Counted from the first letter of the stretch, positions 18,955 through 30,918 are shown. The stretch: DNA of 64,000 bases from Schaalia canis (GCF_003858455.1 NZ_RQZF01000001.1:248001-312000); one strand, 5' to 3'. Numbers and translations: made by a program. Notes: generated from the letters alone by a model not told the origin.

Positions 18955-21900
18955 CTAGATGTTCTCATTCGCTCGGCTTCGCCTGACGAAGAACACTCCA
19001 GCTCCTGCGAAGATCAGGGCGAGCACGACAACTCCGCTGGCCCAACCAGTCAGTGCGAGCTTCGATGAGGTCCCGGGTGCAGAAGTCGAGGAATTACTCG
19101 ACGGCTGACCTGTCTGACCCTTGTCCGTGTCAGGTGTTGCGCCTACGCCCTTATCGGTGCTCTGTGTTTTGTCACTGCCCGAGGTGTTGGGGGTTTGACC
19201 AGGAGCGGTGTCCTGCTTGGTGTTCCCTGAGCCTGTACTGCCGGGATTAGTGCCGATACCTCCCTGGTTGTTACCAGCGTTGCCATGGCTGTTACCGCCC
19301 TGGCTATTCCCGGCACTGTCTTGCCCTGTACCGCCCTGGTTGTTACCAGCGTTCCCCTGGTTGTTACCGGCGTTATCCTGTCCGGTGCCCCCCTGGTTAT
19401 TGCCAGCGTTCCCCCCTGGCTTCTGGGCAACCGTCACGGGAATACGCGCGGCAAGAACATCGCCTTCCTTCAACACGAGGGCGTGTTCTCCGGCGGGGAC
19501 ATTCTCAGGGATCGTGCCTTCAAAGGTGAGAGTGCCTTCCTCATTACTGGTCGCACTTCCGAGCTGAATAGGGTCGGAATGCAATTCGACGCTGTAGGTT
19601 GTCGTCGGTTTCAGACCCTTCACAGTAAAACGCACTGCTTGCCCTGCGGCGAATGGGGCACTCTCATCCACCTCAAGTGTGGGCAACGCGGGCGCGGGGT
19701 CGGTCGGCGCTGGATCAGTCGGTGCAGGATCAGTTGGTGCAGGCACGATCGGCTTTTCTGCCTTTGTGCGGGTCTCAACTGTTGCAGCCTCGGAGCGGTT
19801 ACCCGCGTAGTCAATAGCGGTCACGGTGAAGGAGTAGGCCGTATCCGCGGCCAGCTCGTCAACCGTTGCTGTGAATTCGCTGGTGGTGAGTGTCCGTTCT
19901 GCGCCGGTTACCTCGTAGTGCTGAACGCCCTGTTCATCCGTTGCGGCATTCCAGGTAAGAACAATGCTGCTGGTAGCCGGATCAGCGACGAGGTTTGTCA
20001 CTGCACTTGGAGGGGTGGAATCCTGTGCAAGCTTGTCCAGGGCCTCCTTCAATGCGGTCGCAGCCGTTTGAGCGTCCTCAGAGGTGAGCTCTTCAGAGGC
20101 GATCGCCAGAACAGCATCAGCGCGAGCCTCCTCAATCGCAGCAAGAGATTCGGGAGTATGAATCTTCGGGTCAAGGGTCGTCCCAGCCAAACGCTCAAGC
20201 TGAGTCTGAATGGGGGCGCGGTCAACGCCAGGCGCGACAATCTCAAAGAAGTCGAGTTCGATCTTGTGGCGTGCACCCGTTGGCATCACCGTAACCGTGT
20301 GGGTTCCGACCTCAAGGCCCGTAAACTCCACGAGCTTTTGCCGATGCAGATCATGGGCGCTGCTACTCGATACGGTTTGACAATTATCCTCACTCAGGCA
20401 GACCTTCACGTCTGCAAGGGTGTTATTCGGGTGGTTGTTGACATTGCCGTAGACGGCAACGCTACTGCCGGTGAACTCGAGTGTTGCACGAGCATCTGCG
20501 CCTCGCGAGTAATGCAAGGTCCGCTTGAAGTTCCGATCGTCACGGTTCCACGTATCCCACGAGCCGGTGTAGTGCACCGCAGGATCAGCGTCATCAACCT
20601 GTCGCGTCACCTCCTGCGCTGTCAGGATCAGCACATCGAAGGTTGCTTTCACCGAAGGATCATCAGCCAGGGCAACCGTGATAGTTACTGCCCCTTCTGG
20701 AGCCTTTGCTGTCACAACACCGTTCTCGACGGTGGCTACCTCGGGATCCGACGAGCTCCACGCAAGTGCGGGTACGTTTCCATCGGTCATACGGCCGTCA
20801 CGAAGGTGGGCACGCAGGGTAAGGGTGCCGCCTTCAGCGCCGATGACGCTCGCACCAGTGACTGATTCGAGGTAGAGTGCGCGGGTGCCGCTTACGATGT
20901 AAGTCTTTCCCTCTTCGGTTGGGAACGTAATGTGAGTATCATCGAGTACCGTGCTTTGGACCTCGGCCCCCTCAGAATCGCGAACGATTGCGCCTCGGGC
21001 TCCTGGCAGTGCCAGTGTCGCCTGAGTGCCAGAGCCTGAGTTCAGGCGAACTTCAGTAACGGCCCCCTTGTTCCACTCGAGATCAACTGTGAAGTCGCCA
21101 CGAGCGCGTAATCCGCTGGCAGTGCCGTTCTGCCAGGCCTGCGGTAGTGCGGGAAGGACGTTGATGTAGTTCGGGTGCGCGTTCTTTTCGAGATCGATAT
21201 AGGTCGAGTTTGACTGCAGCAGCATCTCGTTGACTGCTGAGGTGTACCCGAAGTTTCCATCAATCTGGAAGGGCGGGTGCGAATCAAAAAGATTCGGGTA
21301 GATGCCGTTGGCAAAGAGCGAGCGAATAATGCGGTGTGCACGGTTGCCGTCTCCGGTGCGTGTCCAGGAGTTGATGCGCTGCGCGATACCCCAGCCGGTT
21401 GCCTGGTCGGTGCGACGATCCAATGAGATCTTCGCTGCGTTCATGTAGTCAGGGTTATCCACGGTAATGAGATCACCGGGGAACAGGCCAAGCATGTGAG
21501 AGATGTGGCGGTGCGCCGTCTGATAACCGTTCCCGATGGGGCGCCCATCCTCCCACTTACCCAGTTCGCCTTCGTCGTACCATTCCTTGATCTGCCCAGA
21601 GTCACCAACGACCACTGGCTTGAGGAGGGACAGTGCACATGACCAGGAGCGATTCGCGTCAGGGTCAACGAATGCGCCATGAGCTTGCCAATTGCGACGC
21701 CAGTTGGCCGTGGAGCAGTTTTCAGTATTGCCGATCCGCGAGTCATCAACTTTCAGCACCGAGGCAGAATGGATAGTGTCGGTAAGCAACTGCCAGATAA
21801 TCATCTGCTCGTAGGTGTTGCCGTCGGTAATCGGTCCATGCTCGGGAGAGTAGGCAGGCGAGGATGCGAGACGGTCAACGCCGTAGACATCGGTGGTGGG

Positions 21901-23562
21901 ATGAAGGAAAACGTTGATGTAGAAGTCGCTTTGTTCCTTCAACAAGGGGTAGATCCGCTCACGCAGTAGCTCCTCATCCAGAGAGTACTCGTAAGCCTCG
22001 TAGACGTTCTGGAGAATCCAAGGGATCGAGGCGGGAGACCAGCCCCAACTGAACTGGTGTCCAGGTGCGGTCCATCCATATGGCGTGGTTTCTGTGTGTG
22101 CAGAAAAGCCCGATCCTGGGGTTCCATCTGTTCCCATGTAGACCTGTGCGGTCTTGCGGCCGGGAGCAACCAGTCCTTCGACGTAGCGGATGAGAGGGTC
22201 GGCTGATTCGGAAAGGTTGGCGCTATAGGTGGGCCAGTAGTTCATCTGCAGGTTGACGTTGAGGTGATAGTCGGCCTTCCACGCGTTTTCAGGTCCTGTG
22301 TCATTGGAACGCCGCGCCCACACGCCCTGGAGATTCGCAGGGAGCTGGGAGTTGTCACGCGAGGAACCGACAGTGAGGTAGCGCCCGTACTGGTAGAGGA
22401 GCACTTCCAAAGTGCGCTCTTGTGCTGCAGTTGCTCGACCTGACTTGTATGTCTCAAGCAGAGCATCGGTAGCCAGGGAGTTATCCCATCCTCCAAGGGA
22501 CAAGGCAACTCGGTCCATTAAGCCACTGTGGTCGGTCACATGGGCGCTTTTAACAGCATCCCATCCGGCCTCGGCAGCATCGTTGACCCGCTTTTGAATA
22601 AGGGCGTCGAGGTCTTCGGCACTCGTGCCGTTGCGGTAGGTCGGGTAGGTGTAGGCGAAATCAGTACCCGCAGCGAGGTAAAGGGTGGCGCTCCGCGCAT
22701 TATCAATCCTGACAGCCTTGTCTTGTGCACTGATGCTTCCCCCATCGGTGACGACCGTCAGCTTCGAGTTGTACTTGAGGCCATTGGAATGGAGGGCCCC
22801 TTTAACGGTTAGGGTATTGCCGTTAAACTCCGTTGTTTCGCCGTTTCGGCTGGCATTGTGCTTTGTCGGAAGTGACACTGTCGCATCGAGGCCTTCTCCC
22901 CCGTCAGCGCTCAGGCGAATGACAAGCACATTGTGAGGATGTGAGGCGAGCATTTCACGGGTGTAGTTCACGCCGTCTTTAGTGAAGCTTACTGATGCCA
23001 CGCCGGTGCGTAGGTTCAGGTCACGCCTGTAGTTTTCAACGGAGGGGTTGCGACCGAAACCGTAATCGATGAAAAGGTCAGCGAGGGCCTGGTAAGCACC
23101 TTGCTCAATATTGCGGTCGAAGGCGCCGATGAGCTTCTGTTGTGCGAGGCGTGCAGCGGCAGGGGCGTCGCCTTCCTCAAACAGTCGCTGCACGTCACGT
23201 AGGGTTTGGCCATTGGCACCATGAGCAACAGAGTTTCCTCCGTCGTAAGATCCCTTGCTACCTGGCCCTCCTGTCCAGAGAGTCTTTTCGTTGATGACAA
23301 TGTGCTCCCGTGAGATCTCACCGTAAATGGTGCCGCCGAGATCGCCGTTACCGATGGGGAGCGTGGCCTGCTGCCAAACATTGTCCTGGGCAGGAATGCC
23401 CTCGGATTTCAACTGTGTGGCAGAGGCCGGTTGCCCGTACCACAGCAGTGGGTCGTTGCCGTTCTGCGTACCGCTGCCTGGTTCGGCGTGCGCGATGGAC
23501 GCGCCAGCCACAACAAGGGCTGCAACCGCAAGAAATGCTGCAGATCCGTTGACTATTCGCAT
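18955..23562 (-). CDS. Secreted, wall-anchored GH95 alpha-L-fucosidase
   Basis: A 1535-residue surface enzyme. A signal peptide (1-26, ending AHA) leads into a GH95 catalytic region (about 38-860). Predicted catalytic residues are Asn435 and Asn437 in NVNLQMNYW, Glu585 in GNTYEQM and Asp768 in QIDGNFG. Their spacing is close to that of the bifidobacterial 1,2-alpha-fucosidase AfcA. After it come a Big_2-like domain (WSSSDPEVATVENGVVTAK), a beta-rich carbohydrate-binding-like module, a FIVAR-type helical segment, an FN3 domain, a PTDPA linker, an immunoglobulin-like module and a Gly/Asn/Gln repeat region. It ends with LALTG at 1502-1506, a membrane helix and RRSR. LAxTG signals are typical for class E sortases. 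Likely substrates are fucosylated mucin, milk or blood-group glycans. GAGGAAG precedes the ATG. Confidence 0.95.
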   Translation of the reverse strand: MRIVNGSAAFLAVAALVVAGASIAHAEPGSGTQNGNDPLLWYGQPASATQLKSEGIPAQDNVWQQATLPIGNGDLGGTIYGEISREHIVINEKTLWTGGPGSKGSYDGGNSVAHGANGQTLRDVQRLFEEGDAPAAARLAQQKLIGAFDRNIEQGAYQALADLFIDYGFGRNPSVENYRRDLNLRTGVASVSFTKDGVNYTREMLASHPHNVLVIRLSADGGEGLDATVSLPTKHNASRNGETTEFNGNTLTVKGALHSNGLKYNSKLTVVTDGGSISAQDKAVRIDNARSATLYLAAGTDFAYTYPTYRNGTSAEDLDALIQKRVNDAAEAGWDAVKSAHVTDHSGLMDRVALSLGGWDNSLATDALLETYKSGRATAAQERTLEVLLYQYGRYLTVGSSRDNSQLPANLQGVWARRSNDTGPENAWKADYHLNVNLQMNYWPTYSANLSESADPLIRYVEGLVAPGRKTAQVYMGTDGTPGSGFSAHTETTPYGWTAPGHQFSWGWSPASIPWILQNVYEAYEYSLDEELLRERIYPLLKEQSDFYINVFLHPTTDVYGVDRLASSPAYSPEHGPITDGNTYEQMIIWQLLTDTIHSASVLKVDDSRIGNTENCSTANWRRNWQAHGAFVDPDANRSWSCALSLLKPVVVGDSGQIKEWYDEGELGKWEDGRPIGNGYQTAHRHISHMLGLFPGDLITVDNPDYMNAAKISLDRRTDQATGWGIAQRINSWTRTGDGNRAHRIIRSLFANGIYPNLFDSHPPFQIDGNFGYTSAVNEMLLQSNSTYIDLEKNAHPNYINVLPALPQAWQNGTASGLRARGDFTVDLEWNKGAVTEVRLNSGSGTQATLALPGARGAIVRDSEGAEVQSTVLDDTHITFPTEEGKTYIVSGTRALYLESVTGASVIGAEGGTLTLRAHLRDGRMTDGNVPALAWSSSDPEVATVENGVVTAKAPEGAVTITVALADDPSVKATFDVLILTAQEVTRQVDDADPAVHYTGSWDTWNRDDRNFKRTLHYSRGADARATLEFTGSSVAVYGNVNNHPNNTLADVKVCLSEDNCQTVSSSSAHDLHRQKLVEFTGLEVGTHTVTVMPTGARHKIELDFFEIVAPGVDRAPIQTQLERLAGTTLDPKIHTPESLAAIEEARADAVLAIASEELTSEDAQTAATALKEALDKLAQDSTPPSAVTNLVADPATSSIVLTWNAATDEQGVQHYEVTGAERTLTTSEFTATVDELAADTAYSFTVTAIDYAGNRSEAATVETRTKAEKPIVPAPTDPAPTDPAPTDPAPALPTLEVDESAPFAAGQAVRFTVKGLKPTTTYSVELHSDPIQLGSATSNEEGTLTFEGTIPENVPAGEHALVLKEGDVLAARIPVTVAQKPGGNAGNNQGGTGQDNAGNNQGNAGNNQGGTGQDSAGNSQGGNSHGNAGNNQGGIGTNPGSTGSGNTKQDTAPGQTPNTSGSDKTQSTDKGVGATPDTDKGQTGQPSSNSSTSAPGTSSKLALTGWASGVVVLALIFAGAGVFFVRRSRANENI
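19249..19413 (-). repeat. NAGNNQGG-type repeats in the fucosidase stalk
   Basis: Imperfect tandem units of the NAGNNQGGTGQD kind near the C-terminus, encoded by recurring accgccctggttgttaccagcgt-like DNA blocks. They probably form a flexible wall-spanning stalk and could vary in number between strains. Confidence 0.8.
19689..19744 (-). repeat. PTDPA linker repeat in the fucosidase
   Basis: Three PTDPA units in a row, a proline-rich linker between the FN3 domain and the C-terminal immunoglobulin-like module. The DNA units (ggatcagt[t/c]ggtgca) are nearly identical. Confidence 0.8.
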
Positions 23563-23631
23563 AGGGGCTCACTTCCTCGTGATTACCTCGTATGTGTTTC
23601 TTTTGGGGAGAACTCAGCGACGAGCCCTCAG

Positions 23632-23666
23632 CGTTAACGTTAACGAATCTGTCCATCTGGTCACAA
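23632..23666 (-). promoter_or_regulatory. Fucosidase promoter with LacI-type operator
   Basis: CGTTAACGTTAACG at 23632-23645 is a perfect 14-bp palindrome with a central CG, as in LacI/GalR-family operators. It lies 70-84 bp before the fucosidase ATG. TTGTGA (23661-23666), an 18-bp spacer and TAACGT (23637-23642) form a possible promoter whose -10 falls inside the palindrome, which would allow repression in the absence of substrate. No LacI-type regulator is encoded in this window. The rest of the 322-bp gap (23563-23884) holds only this region and the aconitase terminator hairpin. Confidence 0.6.
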
Positions 23667-23834
23667 ACTCGGCACATGCTCATAGAGGCATATGCACAAA
23701 CGTTCATCGGATACACAGCATTATTCCAGGTAGCATGACATTTTATTTCTTAGCAATCCTGGGTGTTAACTCTACCATTCCGGTAGAAAATCCCCTGTCC
23801 TTCCCCAACAAATCGACCGTCCCTGAAGGGGAGA

Positions 23835-23864
23835 AGGCCCCTAGAGCACAAGCTCTAGGGGCCT
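23835..23864 (-). terminator. Terminator hairpin of acn
   Basis: Perfect 13-bp stem (23835-23847 with 23852-23864) and a 4-nt loop, 20 bp after the acn stop. The minus-strand tail TCTCC is U-poor. Confidence 0.65.
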
Positions 23865-23884
23865 TAAAATCTCCGAGCGCCTTC

Positions 23885-26569
<2,685 letters not shown>

Positions 26570-26622
26570 TGGAACCTCCAAGGGATGAACTGTGTCGGCT
26601 GCGTTCTGACAGGCAGCCAGAA

Positions 26623-26645
26623 AATATCTTGACATCAAGATATTA
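26623..26645 (-). promoter_or_regulatory. 22-bp palindromic operator at the acn promoter
   Basis: AATATCTTGA-CA-TCAAGATATT (26623-26644) has perfect 10-bp arms, 54-75 bp before the acn start. On the minus strand TAATAT (26640-26645) overlaps it and may be the -10, so a bound protein would block transcription. The TCTTGA-N2-TCAAGA core is of the kind bound by dimeric repressors such as MarR-family proteins. In Streptomyces a MarR protein, TamR, controls aconitase. Whether this is the same type of site is inference, and no such regulator is encoded here. Confidence 0.65.
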
Positions 26646-26713
26646 CATGACACCCTGTCAGCGCCACCACTTTCACGAAGTGTCCACTACGTTGCCCACC
26701 ACTGACCGCTACA

Positions 26714-27262
26714 TCACGGTTCAGGAGGGAGCATCAAACTCTTCTCTACCCGATCAAAAAGCGAATCGTAGTCGCCATCAATCACGCAATAGTTCACCTG
26801 ATGTTTCTGAGCACACTCACGGACACGCGCGTTGTCCCTCAAAACCGACTCCAGAGTGCACCACGCGTCATCGACACGGTTTTCAATCACCCGCGCATAG
26901 GCCTTGATGTCAGCAAAATGCTCCCTCACATGGTGTCCACTCATCACCAGACAGACGTACCTGATGTGCTCCAAGTATTCGCGCTCAAATGCCTTTGACC
27001 AGTCGAAAGGAATGTAACATCCCTCCACAATAAGGTTCTGCCGGTTCTCCACTGCGGTCTTGACGATCTCACACACAATCGGCCATAAGTATTGCGTAAG
27101 CTCCTCATCACCACTCATCGAGGTCAAGTGCGTCTGGCCACTACGTATGAGACCCATCTTAAGGTGATCAATAGAAAGGTAGGGAAAAGCATACTTTTCC
27201 ATCAGTCTTTGAGAGAGCGCAGTCTTACCTGTGTGGGATGCGCCCGCTACCAGGATGATCAT
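26714..27262 (-). CDS. Small P-loop kinase of unknown substrate
   Basis: A 182-residue AAA/P-loop NTPase resembling small-molecule kinases. Walker A is GASHTGKT at residues 7-14, directly after the first strand MIILVA. A lid-type region and an IDGDYDSLF segment near the C-terminus follow the pattern of 2-phosphoglycerate- or nucleoside-kinase-like proteins. The aspartate in LSIDHLKMGL may be the catalytic or substrate-binding residue. The substrate is not recognisable. The ATG at 27262 is chosen because the nucleotide-binding strand begins there; 23 upstream codons lack family features. Base composition looks clearly lower in GC than the flanking acn and methyltransferase genes, hinting at acquisition by transfer. 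It stands alone between them. Confidence 0.7.
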   Translation of the reverse strand: MIILVAGASHTGKTALSQRLMEKYAFPYLSIDHLKMGLIRSGQTHLTSMSGDEELTQYLWPIVCEIVKTAVENRQNLIVEGCYIPFDWSKAFEREYLEHIRYVCLVMSGHHVREHFADIKAYARVIENRVDDAWCTLESVLRDNARVRECAQKHQVNYCVIDGDYDSLFDRVEKSLMLPPEP

Positions 27263-27346
27263 ACCGTTGAATCTCCGACTTCTACTTGATGTACTCAGCC
27301 AACCCTCTCCTGCGCGCGATCTCCCATGCACGCAGGAGTCTGTTAC

Positions 27347-28759
27347 TCAACGCCGATTCAACGCAGCGACAAACTCGACGTGGTGCGTATGAGGGAACAA
27401 GTCCCACGCTCGCAAGGACTCCAACTCGTAGCCAGACTCCGTGAGTGCACGCAGATCGCGAGCCCCTGCCGCCGGATCACAGGACACCAACACCACACGG
27501 GCAGCCTCGGAATCAGCAATACGTGCGCACACCTCACGGCCAGCGCCCGTGCGTGGAGGATCACATACCAGCACATCAGGAGCCGAACCCAGTTCACCCA
27601 CGAGATCCGTTACCGCACCCTCATCCACAGCTCCAACGAAAGTGTCGACCGTGCCGTAGGCAGCGCAATTTGCCGTTGCATCAGCAACCGCGTCCTCGGC
27701 CCCTTCGACGCTCACCACGCGGCCCTTCTCCCCCACCTGGGATGCCAGAACCTGTGTAAACAGGCCTGCGCCAGAGTAGAGTTCGGCCACTTTCTCTCCC
27801 CCGCGAAGCCCGGCGGCATCGCTTACCGCCTGAGCAAGGACCTGAGCGCCCTCGCGGTGGGTTTGCCAGAAACCGTCCATACGCACTCGATAATCGAAAG
27901 TCTGCCCGTTGACCTCAATACGCCAGTGGCAGGTATCGTCCTCAACCATCTGACGCTCAGCATCGAAGAGTCCCTGCGGGGTGCGCACCAGGACGCGATT
28001 ATCTCCGGTGTTACTGGCCACCACGCGGATACGATCCTTCGGTGACCACAGGTGACGCCAGGGGGAATCAGAACCGAACAGGCCCAGATCCACAATGTCT
28101 TCAACTGCCAGAGGCATCTCCTTCAGAGGCAAGACAACGCGATCGCGGAAACGATGCATACCAGCATTGCTGTCCTGGTTTGCGACCAACTCAATGCGCG
28201 AGCGACGATGCAGCAATGGATCGTCGGGGGCAGTATCACCAGGAGCCGCCTGGACGCGCACTCCCCCAATATCGCTGACAGCATCGGCCAATGCTTCGCC
28301 ACCGATACGACGAATCTGACCGCGCAGAACATCGGTCTTCCACTGGCGTTGAGCCGCTGGAGCGACATGAGCGAGTTCTCCTCCACCGACACCATGCGGA
28401 CCGGCCTGCGGCCACACAGACGGCACACGGTCCGGCGAAGGCGAGAGAACCTCAATGGCATCGGCCCACGCCAAAGTCTTTTGTGTGGCCGTTACTTGCG
28501 CAACAACTGTCTCTCCTGGCAAAGCGTGACGTACGAACACCACGCGACCACTGTCATCGCGGGCTACGCAGGCACCACCATGAGCGGGTTCACCAACAAG
28601 CAGTTCCAAGGTTTCCTTCGGCGGACGAGGGCGAGCGGGGCGTTGCGCAGTGCGCGCATTTTTCTTTCCCGCTGCCTTGGCGGTGCCACGCTGGGCACCT
28701 CTGGCCTTTGAAGATGCCTTTCCTTGAGGGGAACGCGAGGAGCGACGTGAAGGGGTCAT
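27347..28759 (-). CDS. Class I SAM-dependent RNA m5U methyltransferase (TrmA/RumA family)
   Basis: A 470-residue enzyme that methylates uridine in rRNA or tRNA. A lysine/arginine-rich tail (1-45) leads into a TRAM RNA-binding domain (about 48-110, with LPGETVVAQVTAT). The Rossmann methyltransferase has VAELYSGAGLFTQVLA as the SAM site, DPPRTGAGREV, and the catalytic cysteine in VLVSCDPAAGARDL. The four iron-sulfur cysteines of E. coli RlmD are not apparent. Which RNA is modified is unknown. Its ATG overlaps the APC permease stop (ATGA), so the two are cotranscribed. The same pairing occurs in mycobacteria (Rv2689c/Rv2690c). Confidence 0.92.
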   Translation of the reverse strand: MTPSRRSSRSPQGKASSKARGAQRGTAKAAGKKNARTAQRPARPRPPKETLELLVGEPAHGGACVARDDSGRVVFVRHALPGETVVAQVTATQKTLAWADAIEVLSPSPDRVPSVWPQAGPHGVGGGELAHVAPAAQRQWKTDVLRGQIRRIGGEALADAVSDIGGVRVQAAPGDTAPDDPLLHRRSRIELVANQDSNAGMHRFRDRVVLPLKEMPLAVEDIVDLGLFGSDSPWRHLWSPKDRIRVVASNTGDNRVLVRTPQGLFDAERQMVEDDTCHWRIEVNGQTFDYRVRMDGFWQTHREGAQVLAQAVSDAAGLRGGEKVAELYSGAGLFTQVLASQVGEKGRVVSVEGAEDAVADATANCAAYGTVDTFVGAVDEGAVTDLVGELGSAPDVLVCDPPRTGAGREVCARIADSEAARVVLVSCDPAAGARDLRALTESGYELESLRAWDLFPHTHHVEFVAALNRR

Positions 28760-30798
28760 CGTTGTTCTTCTTTCTCGACAACCTGCGTCGTCGCTTGTGA
28801 ACGTTCATTACTCGGGAAAGGATCGTTCACTAATTGGCGGCCTTCCACCTGATCGTCCTCGCCTAACTTCCACGGGACAGTCGTGATCACAACGCCGGGA
28901 ATGTGTAGCAACGCCCGACGCAGACGCACGGCAGTCTGATTATGCAAAATATTCTCCCACCAGCGGCGCACCAAGAACGCCGGGAGGTACACGATCACGA
29001 GTTCGTGAGGGCGGCGGCGACGCAAGGCACGCACATGAGTCTCCACCACATGCGTAATGTCTCGATATGGAGAATGCAGCAGGGTCAAGGGCGTGGGCAG
29101 ACCAGATTCTTCCCACTCACGCCGAACCAGTGTTTCCTCCGTTTCATCAGCAACGACTGAGACTAGTTCAAGGGAGGAGGGGGCAGATGCGCGGGCAGTG
29201 GAAACGGCGCGCATCGTCGGACGGGCAAAGTTCGATACAAGCACGATCGCGTGAACGCGGGTTGGTAATGCGCGTTGCATATTCCAATCCTCAACCCTGA
29301 GATCTGCCCGAACCTGGTCGTAATGCCTGCGGATGAGACGCTGGACGATGAACACACAGACCATCAAAATGAGCGTAATCCAAGCACCCTGACCAAATTT
29401 CGTTATCAAGACAACCATGAGCACCGAGCCGGTCATCATGAAACCAATGATATTGACCGCGCGAGAACGCAAGACTGTACCGCGTTCAGCGCCTGTCTGG
29501 CGGGTGCGGAGCTGCCGGTTCCAATGCCGAATCATGCCCAACTGAGACAGGGTAAAGGAAATAAACACACCCACCACATAAAGCTGAATGAGCCGAGTGA
29601 CCTCTGCATCAAAGGCGACGATCAACGCCACTGCACCGCAGGCGAGGACGATGATGCCATTGGAAAACGCTAGACGATCTCCACGTTTGTGGAGCTGGCG
29701 TGGCAGGAAAGAATCACGCGAGAGGACCGAGGCCAGTGTGGGGAAGCCGTTGAACGCGGTGTTTGCTGCCAGGACAAGAATGGCGCCCGTCACCACGGTA
29801 ATCAGCAGGAAGAAGATACTGCCCTCACCGAAGACTGTTGCAGCCAACTGTCCGATGGCCGGCGCTAGAACAACGTCTGCGCCAACAGGAGAACCGTTCA
29901 AGAGGAGTTGCGATTCAGGATCCTCAACGAGAACAACCCCCGTTGCGCGAGACAAGATCAGGATAGACATCATCATGACGGCTGCGATACCGCCAAGGAG
30001 AGCAAGTGTTGTTGCTGCGTTCTTTGACTTGGGTGGCGCGAAGGAGGGAACACCATTGGAGATTGCCTCCACCCCCGTCAGCGCCGCACAGCCGGAAGAA
30101 AAAGCTCGCATCATCAAGAAGGCGCCGCCGAGCCCGACGATGCCATCCATGTGGCTGGGATCGGCTACCAGTTCATACTGCGAAGACTCAGCGGCAGAAA
30201 GATTCCCCGTGAACAGCTGGTAGAAACCAACAACGATAAGCAGGGCGATTGCCGCCATGTAGATGTAGGTGGGGATAGCGAATGCTGCACCGGCTTCACG
30301 CATGCCACGGAGGTTCAGAACTGTCAGGATCACGACAAGGCCTACTGCGATCCCCACCTCGTGGCCGGCAAAATACGGGATGGCAGCGGTGATATAACGC
30401 GATCCTGCCGATATTGACACTGCGACTGTGAGGACATAGTCCACCAACAAGGCAGAGGCAACAACCAGGCCCCAGTTGTGTCCCAGGTTAGTTGTGACAA
30501 CCTCGTAGTCTCCCCCGCCTGAGGGGTAGGCATGAACTGTTTGGCGATAGGACAAGACAACAACAGCAAGAACTGCCACTACTGCCACGCCCACCCACAA
30601 GGAGTGGTATCCAGCCAATCCTCCAGCTAATGCCAGGGTCAAAATCACTTCATCTGGGGCGTATGCAACCGACGATAAGGCATCGGAAGCAAAAACCGGT
30701 AGCGCCAGTTTCTTTGGAAGAAGCTGGTGTCCTAGCGCTTCAGAGCGAATTGGGCGTCCGATAAGGACTCTCTTGACGCGGTCATAAGTCTCACGCAC
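28756..30798 (-). CDS. APC-family permease with C-terminal cytosolic domain
   Basis: About 680 residues: twelve or so hydrophobic helices (from LPVFASDALSSVAYAPDEVI to about residue 490), then a soluble tail of about 180 residues containing HAIVLVSNFARPTMRAV and ELVIVYLPAFLVRRWWENIL. This matches the mycobacterial Rv2690c type and the KUP/APC-like transporters adjacent to TrkA genes, so potassium or amino-acid transport are the main options. The N-terminus is uncertain. I use the GTG at 30798 because the protein length fits the family and TACGCT lies 8 nt upstream. The longer frame to 30978 would overlap the divergent trkA gene. Confidence 0.85.
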   Translation of the reverse strand: MRETYDRVKRVLIGRPIRSEALGHQLLPKKLALPVFASDALSSVAYAPDEVILTLALAGGLAGYHSLWVGVAVVAVLAVVVLSYRQTVHAYPSGGGDYEVVTTNLGHNWGLVVASALLVDYVLTVAVSISAGSRYITAAIPYFAGHEVGIAVGLVVILTVLNLRGMREAGAAFAIPTYIYMAAIALLIVVGFYQLFTGNLSAAESSQYELVADPSHMDGIVGLGGAFLMMRAFSSGCAALTGVEAISNGVPSFAPPKSKNAATTLALLGGIAAVMMMSILILSRATGVVLVEDPESQLLLNGSPVGADVVLAPAIGQLAATVFGEGSIFFLLITVVTGAILVLAANTAFNGFPTLASVLSRDSFLPRQLHKRGDRLAFSNGIIVLACGAVALIVAFDAEVTRLIQLYVVGVFISFTLSQLGMIRHWNRQLRTRQTGAERGTVLRSRAVNIIGFMMTGSVLMVVLITKFGQGAWITLILMVCVFIVQRLIRRHYDQVRADLRVEDWNMQRALPTRVHAIVLVSNFARPTMRAVSTARASAPSSLELVSVVADETEETLVRREWEESGLPTPLTLLHSPYRDITHVVETHVRALRRRRPHELVIVYLPAFLVRRWWENILHNQTAVRLRRALLHIPGVVITTVPWKLGEDDQVEGRQLVNDPFPSNERSQATTQVVEKEEQR

Positions 30799-30918
30799 GA
30801 GCGTCCAGCGTAGTCCTTTCCTCTGGGAAGTAAAACCCACGAGGATAAATGCTGCCACCTGTACACAAAGTAGTGAGGACCGTCCAAGTACACAAGCGTC
30901 CAAATGGGGAGTAGCGTT

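Noticed and set aside
19249-19413. Possible CRISPR-like repeat array
   Set aside because: Repeats are in frame within the fucosidase stalk, directly adjacent and degenerate, with no unique spacers.
19285-20865. A 526-residue plus-strand open frame opposite the fucosidase gene
   Set aside because: It lies fully antisense to the well-supported GH95 gene, with Cys/His/Arg-rich sequence and no domain or ribosome-binding site.
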